DNA of 13,574 bases. Source: UBA8437 sp963694825. Lineage in GTDB: Bacteria; Planctomycetota; Planctomycetia; Planctomycetales; Planctomycetaceae. Shown in pieces: positions 1-6,796 of the stretch. The translations under genes were made by a program, and so were the position numbers. Position 1 is the first letter of the stretch. Each line of letters starts with the position of its first letter. The stretch lies in the NCBI GenBank assembly GCA_963694825.1, contig CAVOEV010000115.1, positions 1 through 13,574 on the forward strand, written 5' to 3'. The notes below the pieces were generated by a model. It searched no databases, had not been told where the DNA came from, and was given only the letters and a program-made list of their open reading frames with translations.

Positions 1-124
1 TTGTTTCGCGGCAGCGGTGAGTCCATCCAAGAAGTTCTCGATGATCTCGGCGCAGCGAACCTCCTCAGCCGCAATATGGATCCCGCGGGTCTTCGGCCTG
101 TTGGATGGCCCGCTCCGCCCGGTC

Positions 125-1609
125 CTAGCCGATCAACTCCGGCACCACGTGGCCGCCATGTACCAGCGGCCAGAGCCGTCCCTGTCGGTCGGCGATCTGC
201 TGCTCGTGGTCGATTCCCAGCAGGTGGTAGGCCGTGGCCAGGATATCCTTGGGCGAAATCGGCCGCTGGGTCGGGAAGGCGGCGATCTCGTCGGAGGCAC
301 CGATCAGGGTGCCCGGCCGGATCCCCGCACCGGCGAATAACTGGCTGTAGACTTCCGACCAGTGTCCGCGGCCCGGACCCTTGTTGGTGTCGTAGAGCTT
401 CGGAGTACGGCCGTGTTCGCTGAGACACAGCACCAGGGTCTCGTCGAGCATGCCGCGTTGTTCGAGGTCACTGATCAGGGCCGAGTAGGCTCGGTCGAAA
501 CCGGGCAGCAGCATGTTTTTCATCCGCGGATGATGGTCGTGGTGAGTGTCCCAGCTCTCGTCGGACCGTTCCCACTCGTCCCAGATCACCGTGACCAGTT
601 TCACGTCGTTTTCGATCAGCCGCCGAGCCGACAGGCAGGATTGACCGAAGAGATTCATGCCGTAGCGCTCGCGGACCCGGGCGGGTTCGTCCTGGATGTC
701 CAGCCCACGCTTCAGCTTGTCGGAGGCGGCGACCGAAAAGGCCCGGTCTCGTGTCCGCTGGTAACTCTGAACCGACGAGGCACCATCGATCCAGCGGGCC
801 TGGTCTTCGAGTTGCTCCAGCAACGAGCGGCGGCGGTTGAGGATATCGAGTGTCAGGCCTGGGACGTGACGCTCGCTGAACGAGAAACGGCCCTCCGGCG
901 TGATCTCCAGGTACGGATCTCCCTGGGGCATCTCGCCACGAAATTCACCCCAGACCGGGTCGTAGGACGCGCCCAGGAAGCCGCCGAAAGTGCCGGCTCG
1001 CTTGTTCGGGCCCGAACGGGTGCTCTGTACCCAGGGCAAACCGACGCTGACCGGAGGACGGAACGATCGACGTTCGCGCTTGGTTCGCTCGTCCAACTTG
1101 GTTCGCTCGTCCAAATAGTCCAGCACACCGCCGAAGAACGGCCAGTGGTCCGGATGCCGCTGGCGGCCCTCGAGATTGGTCGTCTCGAGGTTTCCGGTCA
1201 GTGTGTAGGCGGCGTTGTGCAATGGCCAGGGGTGCGACATCGAGCGAATGACCGTGCAGCGATCCAGTACCCCGGCCGTCATCGGAAGCAGTTCGTTGAT
1301 CCGCACGCCCGGCAGTTTCGTGCCGATTGTCCCGAATCCGCCCCGAATCTCCTCGGGAGCCTCCGGCTTGGGATCGAGCGTGTCCAACTGGCTCCAGGCT
1401 CCGTAGATGTATAAGAGGATGCAGTTTTTGGCGCGACCGAAGGTCGATTCCATGCCGACCGGTGGTGTCGGCTTTGCGGCCGGCACGATCGAACCACCAG
1501 CCAGCGAGCTGGCCAACCCGAGTCCGCCCACCCGCAGCATCTCGCGACGGTTCAAACCACCACGGACATGCTGGGTCAGCGAACGTCCGGTGCCAAGGAT
1601 TCGGAGCAT
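125..1609 (-). CDS. DUF1501 family protein, Tat-exported (first copy)
   Basis: This 494-residue protein belongs to DUF1501, a large family of exported proteins with an alkaline-phosphatase/sulfatase-like fold that is abundant in planctomycetes; its substrate is unknown. Residues 20-35 hold a twin-arginine signal (NRREMLRVGGLGLAS) followed by a short hydrophobic stretch, so export is probably by Tat in folded form. The family block near the mature N-terminus reads WSQLDTLDPKP (72-82). The C-terminal part has EHGRTPK followed by GRGHWSEVYSQ, the usual DUF1501 signature. Homologues often sit beside DUF1549/DUF1553 cytochrome-like genes, but none lies upstream here, and the downstream side is cut off by the window. 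Residues 166-177 are LDERTK twice in a row, from an exact 18-base tandem duplication. The ATG at 1609 follows a pyrimidine-rich leader without an obvious Shine-Dalgarno. Family assignment is firm; function is open. Confidence 0.93.
   Translation of the reverse strand: MLRILGTGRSLTQHVRGGLNRREMLRVGGLGLASSLAGGSIVPAAKPTPPVGMESTFGRAKNCILLYIYGAWSQLDTLDPKPEAPEEIRGGFGTIGTKLPGVRINELLPMTAGVLDRCTVIRSMSHPWPLHNAAYTLTGNLETTNLEGRQRHPDHWPFFGGVLDYLDERTKLDERTKRERRSFRPPVSVGLPWVQSTRSGPNKRAGTFGGFLGASYDPVWGEFRGEMPQGDPYLEITPEGRFSFSERHVPGLTLDILNRRRSLLEQLEDQARWIDGASSVQSYQRTRDRAFSVAASDKLKRGLDIQDEPARVRERYGMNLFGQSCLSARRLIENDVKLVTVIWDEWERSDESWDTHHDHHPRMKNMLLPGFDRAYSALISDLEQRGMLDETLVLCLSEHGRTPKLYDTNKGPGRGHWSEVYSQLFAGAGIRPGTLIGASDEIAAFPTQRPISPKDILATAYHLLGIDHEQQIADRQGRLWPLVHGGHVVPELIG
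1079..1114. repeat. Exact 18-bp tandem duplication inside the first DUF1501 gene
   Basis: Positions 1079-1096 and 1097-1114 are identical 18-base units (cttggttcgctcgtccaa on the plus strand). On the coding minus strand they encode LDERTK twice and keep the reading frame. Exact identity at all 18 positions, third codon positions included, suggests a recent replication-slippage duplication. Confidence 0.9.
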
Positions 1610-1643
1610 GGGATCGTGGTCGCGGGGGTTGTGGGAAGACGCT

Positions 1644-1673
1644 AGCCTATCGAAGAGGAGGAATGGGGGTCAA
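1644..1673 (-). promoter_or_regulatory. Candidate sigma-70-like promoter for the first DUF1501 gene
   Basis: On the minus strand, TTGACC (1673-1668) is followed after 18 bases by TAGGCT (1649-1644). The -35 box matches the consensus at 5 of 6 positions and the -10 box at only 3 of 6. It lies about 35 bases upstream of the ATG at 1609. Planctomycete promoters are poorly defined, so this is only a pattern match. Confidence 0.3.
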
Positions 1674-2110
1674 TTCGGAGATGATGTGAAAGGCGTCATA
1701 CCGGGTGGGAAATCAATCCGATCCGGTTGGGTCATCCCGGGCCGAGCGGCGTGGTGGTGTCCCGGGGCCGTCTCGAAGACTGTCGGTAGGTGGTGGCTGT
1801 TGAAGATTACCAGAGAATTGTCCTGGACAGTTGTTGAGACCCGATACCCAATTCGGCGATACGTTGATCCCGGGTCCACCCAAAGAGCGGGCGTGGTCAG
1901 GGAACGACCGGAAATTCAGTTTCCTGGCTCGGATTCTATTATAGAGAGTTGATTCGGGAGGAGTGACGACCTTTCAGTTGCCTTCCAGGCTGTTGTTCTT
2001 GTCGATACTCACGAGAACCTGATGGTCCATGGTACGTTTGGCTTTCTCTGCTCCGGAGAAAAAGGGCTGTCGAGGATGGCTGATCGTATGCCCGGCGATT
2101 GCAGGCCACT

Positions 2111-2139
2111 GTGACAACCGACTACCGGTGCGATATTCC
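2111..2139 (+). promoter_or_regulatory. Candidate promoter for the lyase gene
   Basis: GTGACA (2111-2116) matches the -35 consensus at 5 of 6 positions. Downstream lies GATATTCC (2132-2139), which offers GATATT at a 15-base spacing or TATTCC at 17; neither fit is perfect. Transcription would begin near 2146, giving a leader of about 53 bases that contains the hairpin at 2144-2158. Confidence 0.3.
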
Positions 2140-2143
2140 CGGT

Positions 2144-2158
2144 CGGGCTTGGAGCCCG
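2144..2158 (+). other. Leader hairpin upstream of the lyase gene
   Basis: CGGGCT (2144-2149) and AGCCCG (2153-2158) form a 6-bp stem with a 3-base loop, 40 bases before the start codon. An alternative stem pairs CCGAC (2118-2122) with GTCGG (2142-2146) and shares bases 2144-2146, so the two cannot form together. No T-run follows, so it does not look like an intrinsic terminator. Any regulatory role is speculation. Confidence 0.3.
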
Positions 2159-2198
2159 GGTGATCAAGTTCTCGTATCTCTTCGATTAAAGAGCCCCA

Positions 2199-3107
2199 AT
2201 GCCACGCTATCCGCAAAACAACCTGGCCGCGTGTATGCTGCCGTGGACCGAGGATTTTGAACTGGATGTTCCTGTCTTCGAACGGCACATCCAGTCGACA
2301 CTCGATGATGGTTACAAGTGCCTGTACCTGATGGGCACCGCCGGCGAGGGGTACGCTTTGAACGGCGATCGGTTTCGCCAGGTGGTCGAGGTCTTTGCGG
2401 GCCTGGCTGTTCGCGACGGCATCGATCCGCAGATCGGTGTCATTGGCACGTCGATGGAACAGTCGCTCGAGAGGATCCAGCTTGCCTGCGATCTGGGCAT
2501 CCGTATGTTCCAGATCTCGTTGCCCAGTTGGGGAACACTCGACGAGGCCGAGACGATGCTGTTCTTCCAGACCGTGTGCGGCCGGTTTCCCGATTGTCGG
2601 TTCCTGCACTACAACCTGCCGCGGGCCGGGCGGATTATCCGGGGTCGCGAGTACCACCGGATCGCAGAGGCGGTTCCCAACCTGGTTGCCACCAAGAACA
2701 GTTCGACCGACTACGCCCGAACGGCCGACCTGCTGACGCACTCGCCGGAACTGCAGCATTTCCTGCTGGAAGGCAACTTCGCGATGGGCTGCACGTTGTC
2801 CGAGTGTTCGTTGCTGTGCAGCTTCGATGCCCTGTTCCCGAAAACGACCTGGCAGTTCTTCGAGGCCGGCAAGAATAAGGACCTCGAGGAACTGTTCCGG
2901 ATTACCCAGCTGTTCCACGATGCCTGCCAGACGCTGTTGTCGGTTTGCCAGCGAGAGATGATCGACGGGGCCTACGACAAGACGTTCCTCTGGTTGACCG
3001 ATCCCTCGTTCTCCAATCGCCTGCTGCCTCCGTACCTGGGCCTCAGCGAAGAAGAATCAGTCGCGGTCCGCGAGGTGTACGACGAGCACTTCGCGTCGAT
3101 TCCCTAG
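2199..3107 (+). CDS. DapA/NanA-superfamily lyase (dihydrodipicolinate synthase-like)
   Basis: This 302-residue protein has the length and motifs of class I (Schiff-base) aldolases of the DapA/NanA superfamily, which condense or cleave pyruvate or another 2-oxo acid with an aldehyde in the cytoplasm. The substrate-carboxylate loop reads GTAGEG (46-51), close to the family's GTTGE. Tyr138 in HYNLPR corresponds to the conserved catalytic tyrosine of YNxP, and Lys166 in VATKNSS to the Schiff-base lysine. The TIM-barrel pattern is continuous and nothing appears truncated. No lysine-biosynthesis gene is nearby, and planctomycetes carry many paralogues, so the substrate may be a sugar acid, sialic acid or another compound; I do not call it dapA. 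The ATG at 2199 is preceded by a weak AAAGAG. The stop lies 8 bases from the convergent protease stop. Confidence 0.9.
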   Translation: MPRYPQNNLAACMLPWTEDFELDVPVFERHIQSTLDDGYKCLYLMGTAGEGYALNGDRFRQVVEVFAGLAVRDGIDPQIGVIGTSMEQSLERIQLACDLGIRMFQISLPSWGTLDEAETMLFFQTVCGRFPDCRFLHYNLPRAGRIIRGREYHRIAEAVPNLVATKNSSTDYARTADLLTHSPELQHFLLEGNFAMGCTLSECSLLCSFDALFPKTTWQFFEAGKNKDLEELFRITQLFHDACQTLLSVCQREMIDGAYDKTFLWLTDPSFSNRLLPPYLGLSEEESVAVREVYDEHFASIP

Positions 3108-3115
3108 TTCACACC

Positions 3116-4135
3116 TCAACCCGGTTGCTTGGCCTTGGGGCCTTTGGTCTCGCCGGCGATCGTGCGGCGGATCCAGTCGACGTGGTTGGGGACACGTGTC
3201 GAGCAGTTGACGTCTCCGTACTGTGTCGTGGCCCGGCGACCTTTTAGCGGGTAATCGGTGCCGAAGCTGCTGACTCCCAAGACTCGCCACTGGTCGTTCT
3301 CACGGGCGTAGATTGGCCCGCCACTGTCGCCGTTGTAGCAGCAGCCTTCCAGGGGCAACGGCCGGGCGTCGCTCCCTCCGGGGCCGAGCATCCTGGAGAG
3401 TGAGCGGTCGAGCAAGCGGTTGCTCCGTAGCGTGTTTCGCTCGGACTGGCCGTTGTCGAAATCGAACGCGATCAACCCGTCCCCATCACGATCGAGGATG
3501 TTCTCACCGGCCCGTTTCCGTCCATCGTCCTTCCACTGCCGCTCTCGCTTTTGTCGGCCCGTGGCGAAGCAGCCGAACCCGGCCAGGCAGATTCGGGCTC
3601 CCGGTGTGGCCCGGTCCTCGAACAGCGGGGCCACCGAGATATCCTCGACATCGCGGTCGAGTTTCAGCAGCGCGATGTCGTTGCGATCGGCGCGGTTGCT
3701 GGCCCCATTCTTAAAGACCTTGTCGGAGAGCAACGGTTTCAGAACCTTCGCGTCCAGCGGCAGGGTGATCCGGATCTCCACCACGCGGTATTCCCGCGAC
3801 CGATCGGCGGCCGACGATCCGAATCGCACCTTCAGGTTTTGCGCAAATCGCGGTGCCCTCTTTTTCTTCAGCACGCAGTGGGCGGCCGTCAGGACCCAGC
3901 GTGGTGCCACCAGGACTCCCGAACCGTCCCAATCGTCCGAGTCGCGGAATCGACCCAGTACACAAACCGGGCGAAAGTCCGGGTACTTTTCTCCAGCCTT
4001 GAACTCGTCCTTGTTGCCGGCCATGCGGATATAGGCATCGGCTTTCACGGTGTGCAGGCCGCCTATTCCCAGCACACTGCGAGACGTTGCCGCAGCGACG
4101 AACAGGGTGAGCAGAACCACGTTTCGCATCCACAT
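3116..4135 (-). CDS. Secreted trypsin-like (S1) serine protease
   Basis: From the ATG at 4135 this is a 339-residue secreted S1 peptidase. The catalytic triad is visible: His86 in LTAAHC, Asp153 in RNDIALLKL and Ser271 in GDSGGP. Cys58 and Cys87 are placed for the usual disulfide next to the catalytic histidine. The N-terminus MWMRNVVLLTLFVAAA is a good signal peptide. The chosen start has AGAGG (4150-4146) 10 bases upstream; a longer frame opens at 4174 without a clear Shine-Dalgarno and would add 13 basic residues. Between Asp153 and Ser271 there is an insertion rich in charged residues containing DRDGDG (215-220), a possible calcium-binding loop. The C-terminus ends in a lysine-rich tail (KGPKAKQPG). 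It is divergent from the transglutaminase-like gene, with a gap of about 200 bases. Substrate unknown. Confidence 0.92.
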   Translation of the reverse strand: MWMRNVVLLTLFVAAATSRSVLGIGGLHTVKADAYIRMAGNKDEFKAGEKYPDFRPVCVLGRFRDSDDWDGSGVLVAPRWVLTAAHCVLKKKRAPRFAQNLKVRFGSSAADRSREYRVVEIRITLPLDAKVLKPLLSDKVFKNGASNRADRNDIALLKLDRDVEDISVAPLFEDRATPGARICLAGFGCFATGRQKRERQWKDDGRKRAGENILDRDGDGLIAFDFDNGQSERNTLRSNRLLDRSLSRMLGPGGSDARPLPLEGCCYNGDSGGPIYARENDQWRVLGVSSFGTDYPLKGRRATTQYGDVNCSTRVPNHVDWIRRTIAGETKGPKAKQPG

Positions 4136-4248
4136 GGCTTGATGGCCTCTGGTTTTCCGGGGAGAGTTCTTCATCCAGCAGTTTCACCCATGGTCGGATG
4201 ATGTTCAAGTGCCGCCCGCCATGTCGGTGATGCGGCCCTCCGATGTGC

Positions 4249-4277
4249 TTGCACGCCCGATTGGGTCTGTCCATGAT
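4249..4277 (+). promoter_or_regulatory. Candidate promoter for the transglutaminase-like gene
   Basis: TTGCAC (4249-4254), a 17-base spacer and CATGAT (4272-4277) match the -35 consensus at 3 of 6 positions and the -10 consensus at 4 of 6. Transcription would start near 4284, about 60 bases before the ATG at 4344. It resembles the TTGCAG-17-TAGAAT candidate at 8384-8412. Confidence 0.33.
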
Positions 4278-4328
4278 CACAGCCAGGTGTGTTGATGAGG
4301 GTTGCCACGCTGTCTGCCTGCCCTGTTC

Positions 4329-4334
4329 GAGGAG
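4329..4334 (+). promoter_or_regulatory. Ribosome-binding site deciding the start at 4344
   Basis: GAGGAG sits 9 bases before the ATG at 4344. The upstream in-frame ATG at 4302 lacks such a site, and the peptide from 4344 begins directly with a signal peptide. This supports 4344 as the true start. Confidence 0.75.
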
Positions 4335-4343
4335 CCTCGTTTC

Positions 4344-5411
4344 ATGTCTCCGAAGTTCACCGATTCCATCGGTCGCCAAGTTCCTGTGTGCCTGATCACC
4401 GGCCTGCTGGCCTGGGGGATGGTGGCAAACGGCCACGCCTTTGAAACGAAACCATCCACTCCGTTCACCGACAAGGCCGTCGAGTACATCCGCCGCCAGG
4501 CGCAACACATGGCCCGTGGAAACAGCAAGGTAGCGCCGGAGTTCTTTTCCAGCCTGGCAACCGCCAACTACGTGCAGTCCCGCTTGAGTTCCTTGAATTA
4601 TGCGATTCTCGGTTCCTCGAAACAGAAGTTGCCGACCAACGTGGAGGAGTGCCTGCAGAAGAAAGCCGGGATCTGCGGCAACCACGTGGCCGCCTTCCTG
4701 GAAATCTCCAAGCGGCTGGGACTCCGTACGCGGCCGGTGGAGTTCTATTTTCCCGGTGCCGATCCCGAAAAAAACCATAGTCATATTTGTGCCGAGGTCT
4801 TCTACGGTGGTCGCTGGCGGCTTTTCGACATCACCTGGGGAACCTACTTTGCCAAACCGCTGAGTGCCCCCGACGACCTGGCTGATGTTGTCGGACTGCG
4901 AGCCAGCCGCGACGGCCGTTCGTGGGCCATCACCAACCAGTCGGACCTCTGGTACCAGCAGTGGAAAGCCAGTGGACTGGATCCGCTGGAATACCTCGAC
5001 GATCAGAAGGTGGACATCCTGCGTGGCCGACGGGGAACGATCCACCTGCGGGCGTCCCGTCGGGAAGGCGGCCGGGAAGAATTCCGTCCGTTGCACCAGC
5101 CGAACTTCTTCGGGCGAAATCAGGCCGATCGCGACTATGGGCCGCTGGTGATTCGCCTGGAGAAACCGACAGGTACGGCCACCGCACTCCATCTTGATGT
5201 GCTTGGCAAGGCCGGCCAGGGTACGATGCTGGTCACCAGTGGGAAGCAGCGGTACACGGTTCCGTTTGCCGAGATACAGGGTGGCAAGACACTTACGACG
5301 AAGTTCACCGGACCGGTTGCCAAACAACCGGTCACGTTGCAGGCGATTCCCGGAAAACCCGGCGGAGTTGCCTATGTTGTTTTCCGGACCATCACGCTGG
5401 AGACCCGCTGA
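4344..5411 (+). CDS. Secreted transglutaminase-like superfamily protein
   Basis: This 355-residue protein has a core of the transglutaminase/cysteine-protease superfamily (the group that includes archaeal and bacterial protease-like forms). Cys111 in KAGICGNHVAAFLE is the likely nucleophile, His147 in HSHICAEVFYGGRW the histidine of the HxxxEV-type motif, and Asp162 in LFDITWG the aspartate. All three are in the right order and spacing, so it may be an active protease, amidase or crosslinking enzyme. The N-terminus has a hydrophobic signal segment (VCLITGLLAWGMVANG, about 15-30) ending near Ala32. Residues after about 260 look like a beta-rich C-terminal domain of unknown role. The start at 4344 is set by GAGGAG; a longer frame from 4302 is unlikely. 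It diverges from the serine protease gene and is followed, after 109 bases with an inverted repeat, by the Kelch gene. Confidence 0.87.
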   Translation: MSPKFTDSIGRQVPVCLITGLLAWGMVANGHAFETKPSTPFTDKAVEYIRRQAQHMARGNSKVAPEFFSSLATANYVQSRLSSLNYAILGSSKQKLPTNVEECLQKKAGICGNHVAAFLEISKRLGLRTRPVEFYFPGADPEKNHSHICAEVFYGGRWRLFDITWGTYFAKPLSAPDDLADVVGLRASRDGRSWAITNQSDLWYQQWKASGLDPLEYLDDQKVDILRGRRGTIHLRASRREGGREEFRPLHQPNFFGRNQADRDYGPLVIRLEKPTGTATALHLDVLGKAGQGTMLVTSGKQRYTVPFAEIQGGKTLTTKFTGPVAKQPVTLQAIPGKPGGVAYVVFRTITLETR

Positions 5412-5416
5412 GTGCC

Positions 5417-5474
5417 CCCGCTCCGTTGATACTGTCGCGGCAGATGTGGACAATCACCGGCCAGTCGGAGCGGG
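5417..5474. repeat. Long inverted repeat between the transglutaminase-like and Kelch genes
   Basis: CCCGCTCCG (5417-5425) is exactly complementary to CGGAGCGGG (5466-5474). Inside, ACTG (5431-5434) pairs with CAGT (5462-5465), giving a 13-bp stem interrupted by a 5-base bulge (ttgat) on the left arm and a 27-base loop. It begins 5 bases after the upstream stop codon. No T-run follows. It could be a terminator-like, mRNA-stabilising or processing structure, or a dispersed repeat. Confidence 0.6.
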
Positions 5475-5520
5475 AAATCCTGTTGAAGAGAGGGCTGCCT
5501 TTCGGGGCGGTTGAAAACTG

Positions 5521-6621
5521 ATGAGACGTGATCCTGTCCAACGGCGAACAAACCACGCGGGCCATTGGTGGGCCTGTGCCACTGCGGTCTGCCTGGTGGT
5601 TCTTCCGTGTGCCCCGGCCGTCGCGGCCGACAAGGTGCCCACGTATCGCTGGAAACCGGTGACGCTCAAGGCGCCGTTTGCCGCACGCGATGGTGCGGGA
5701 GCACTGGTCTACAAGGGTCGGATGTGGCTGCTGGGTGGCTGGAACCCGGGCGACAAGGTTCACTTTCCTCGCATCTGCAACAACGAGGTCTGGAGTTCAC
5801 GCGACGGCTTGGACTGGAAACTGGACAAGCCCAACACGTTTCTCGACAAGACATTCGACACGACTCGCGACTGGGAAGGACGTCACACGGCCGGCTACGT
5901 GGTCTACCGGAACAAGATGTGGATTGTCGGTGGGGACGTGAACCAGGGCCACTACCAGAACGATGTCTGGAACTCGACGGACGGTCGGACCTGGGTGCAT
6001 GTGAACAAGGGGCACGACGTGCCGTGGGGACCCCGGGCCCTGCATTACACCTTCGTGCTGGATGGCAAGATCTGGATCCTCGGTGGCCAGACCATGCCGG
6101 CCTTCGCGAAGCCGGCGTCGCAGGAGAAGTTCTACCAGGACTGCTGGAACACGACCGACGGGGTCCACTGGACGCGGGTCAGTCCCCGGAAGCCGGTTTG
6201 GTCGCCCCGTGGCATGATCGGTGGCAGCGTGGTCTTCAAGGATCGCGTCTGGGTGCTGGGCGGAGGCACCTACGACACCCCCACGACGAAAATGCGAAAA
6301 TTTCACGATGACGTGTGGAGTTCCGCTGACGGTGTCCACTGGAAACGACACATCGAACACGCGGCCTGGGAACCCAGGCAGTACCACGATGTGGCCGTTT
6401 ACGACGGCCGCATGTGGCTTATGGAGGGGTACACCAAGGGAGTAGGAAACCGAAAGGATGTCTGGCATTCCGATGACGGGGTCCATTGGCACGAGGTCCC
6501 AAAGACACCCTGGAAGCCTCGCCATGCCGCCAGCGTGTTCCCGTTCAGGAATTCGCTATGGATGGTCATGGGCAACAACATGGAGCCGGATGTCTGGAGG
6601 CTGGATCGGGCGAGTCGCTAG
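5521..6621 (+). CDS. Secreted Kelch-repeat beta-propeller protein
   Basis: This 366-residue protein has a signal peptide (hydrophobic 18-30, likely cleavage after AVA at 33-35) and then six Kelch-like blades. Each blade pairs a hydrophobic-tryptophan strand with a glycine pair and an aspartate-tryptophan turn: WLLGG/EVWSSRDGLDW (69-99), WIVGG/DVWNSTDGRTW (134-158), WILGG/CWNTTDGVHW (185-217), WVLGG/DVWSSADGVHW (244-274), WLMEG/DVWHSDDGVHW (299-323), and a final WMVMG/DVWR (347-360). Six blades fit one closed propeller, so the protein appears complete. Kelch propellers mostly bind proteins or glycans; no catalytic residue pattern is evident, and there is no added copper-oxidase domain. It follows the transglutaminase-like gene on the same strand after 109 bases. 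The ATG at 5521 lacks a close Shine-Dalgarno. Function unknown; probably a periplasmic or extracellular binding protein. Confidence 0.88.
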   Translation: MRRDPVQRRTNHAGHWWACATAVCLVVLPCAPAVAADKVPTYRWKPVTLKAPFAARDGAGALVYKGRMWLLGGWNPGDKVHFPRICNNEVWSSRDGLDWKLDKPNTFLDKTFDTTRDWEGRHTAGYVVYRNKMWIVGGDVNQGHYQNDVWNSTDGRTWVHVNKGHDVPWGPRALHYTFVLDGKIWILGGQTMPAFAKPASQEKFYQDCWNTTDGVHWTRVSPRKPVWSPRGMIGGSVVFKDRVWVLGGGTYDTPTTKMRKFHDDVWSSADGVHWKRHIEHAAWEPRQYHDVAVYDGRMWLMEGYTKGVGNRKDVWHSDDGVHWHEVPKTPWKPRHAASVFPFRNSLWMVMGNNMEPDVWRLDRASR

Positions 6622-6660
6622 TGCAGGAGCGGCCGGTTTGGGTGATCGGAAAACGGGAAG

Positions 6661-6696
6661 GATCCAGCTGCTGAACAGGTCCAGCAGCGATGGATC
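6661..6696. terminator. Strong hairpin between convergent genes, probable bidirectional terminator
   Basis: GATCCA (6661-6666) plus GCTGCTG (6667-6673) pair with CAGCAGC (6682-6688) and TGGATC (6691-6696), giving 13 base pairs with an 8-base loop and a 2-base bulge (GA, 6689-6690). It lies 39 bases after the Kelch stop. Downstream on the plus strand are T-rich patches (gatttgcgtttt), and on the minus strand CGTTTTCC. The arrangement fits termination of the Kelch gene and perhaps of the oppositely directed thioredoxin-like gene. Confidence 0.6.
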
Positions 6697-6796
6697 GTCC
6701 GATTTGCGTTTTGCCGGCTGCAGGGATCAGCACCACGAGGGTGGTTGTGCCCCTGTGCCCGAGGTTGGTGCTGGACCGGTCTCTATGGCGTGGGGT

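Larger units (their letters stand above)
1610..2198. other. 589-bp divergent intergenic region without a convincing gene
   Basis: This gap separates the minus-strand DUF1501 gene from the plus-strand lyase gene. Short open frames on both strands, such as 69 residues at 1670-1879 minus, resemble no known protein and lack good ribosome-binding sites. An AT-rich palindrome, TCTATTATAGA, lies at 1935-1945. The last 90 bases hold a candidate promoter and overlapping hairpins in front of the lyase gene. I see no RNA gene or mobile element. Confidence 0.6.

Noticed and set aside
1..124. Possible C-terminal or N-terminal piece of another minus-strand gene downstream of the first DUF1501 gene
   Set aside because: A minus-strand frame here is open to the edge and looks coding-like (IHIAAEEVRCAEIIENFLDG), but it has no convincing start codon or ribosome-binding site and is too short to support.
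362..1414. 350-codon plus-strand frame antisense to the first DUF1501 gene
   Set aside because: The minus strand encodes the recognisable protein; no family signal on the plus strand.
1935..1945. AT-rich palindrome TCTATTATAGA with a TATTAT -10-like core
   Set aside because: No acceptable -35 box at a suitable distance and it is 250 bases from the next gene; left as a sequence curiosity.
1974..2918. 314-codon minus-strand frame antisense to the lyase gene
   Set aside because: The plus-strand protein has the lyase catalytic Tyr and Lys; the antisense product resembles nothing and is a codon-bias shadow.
3711..5453. Very long minus-strand open frame (580 codons) across the protease N-terminal region and the whole transglutaminase-like gene
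   Set aside because: It lies antisense to a gene with clear family motifs and in another frame of the protease gene. It has no signal peptide or family motif, and GC-rich codon bias commonly opens such frames.
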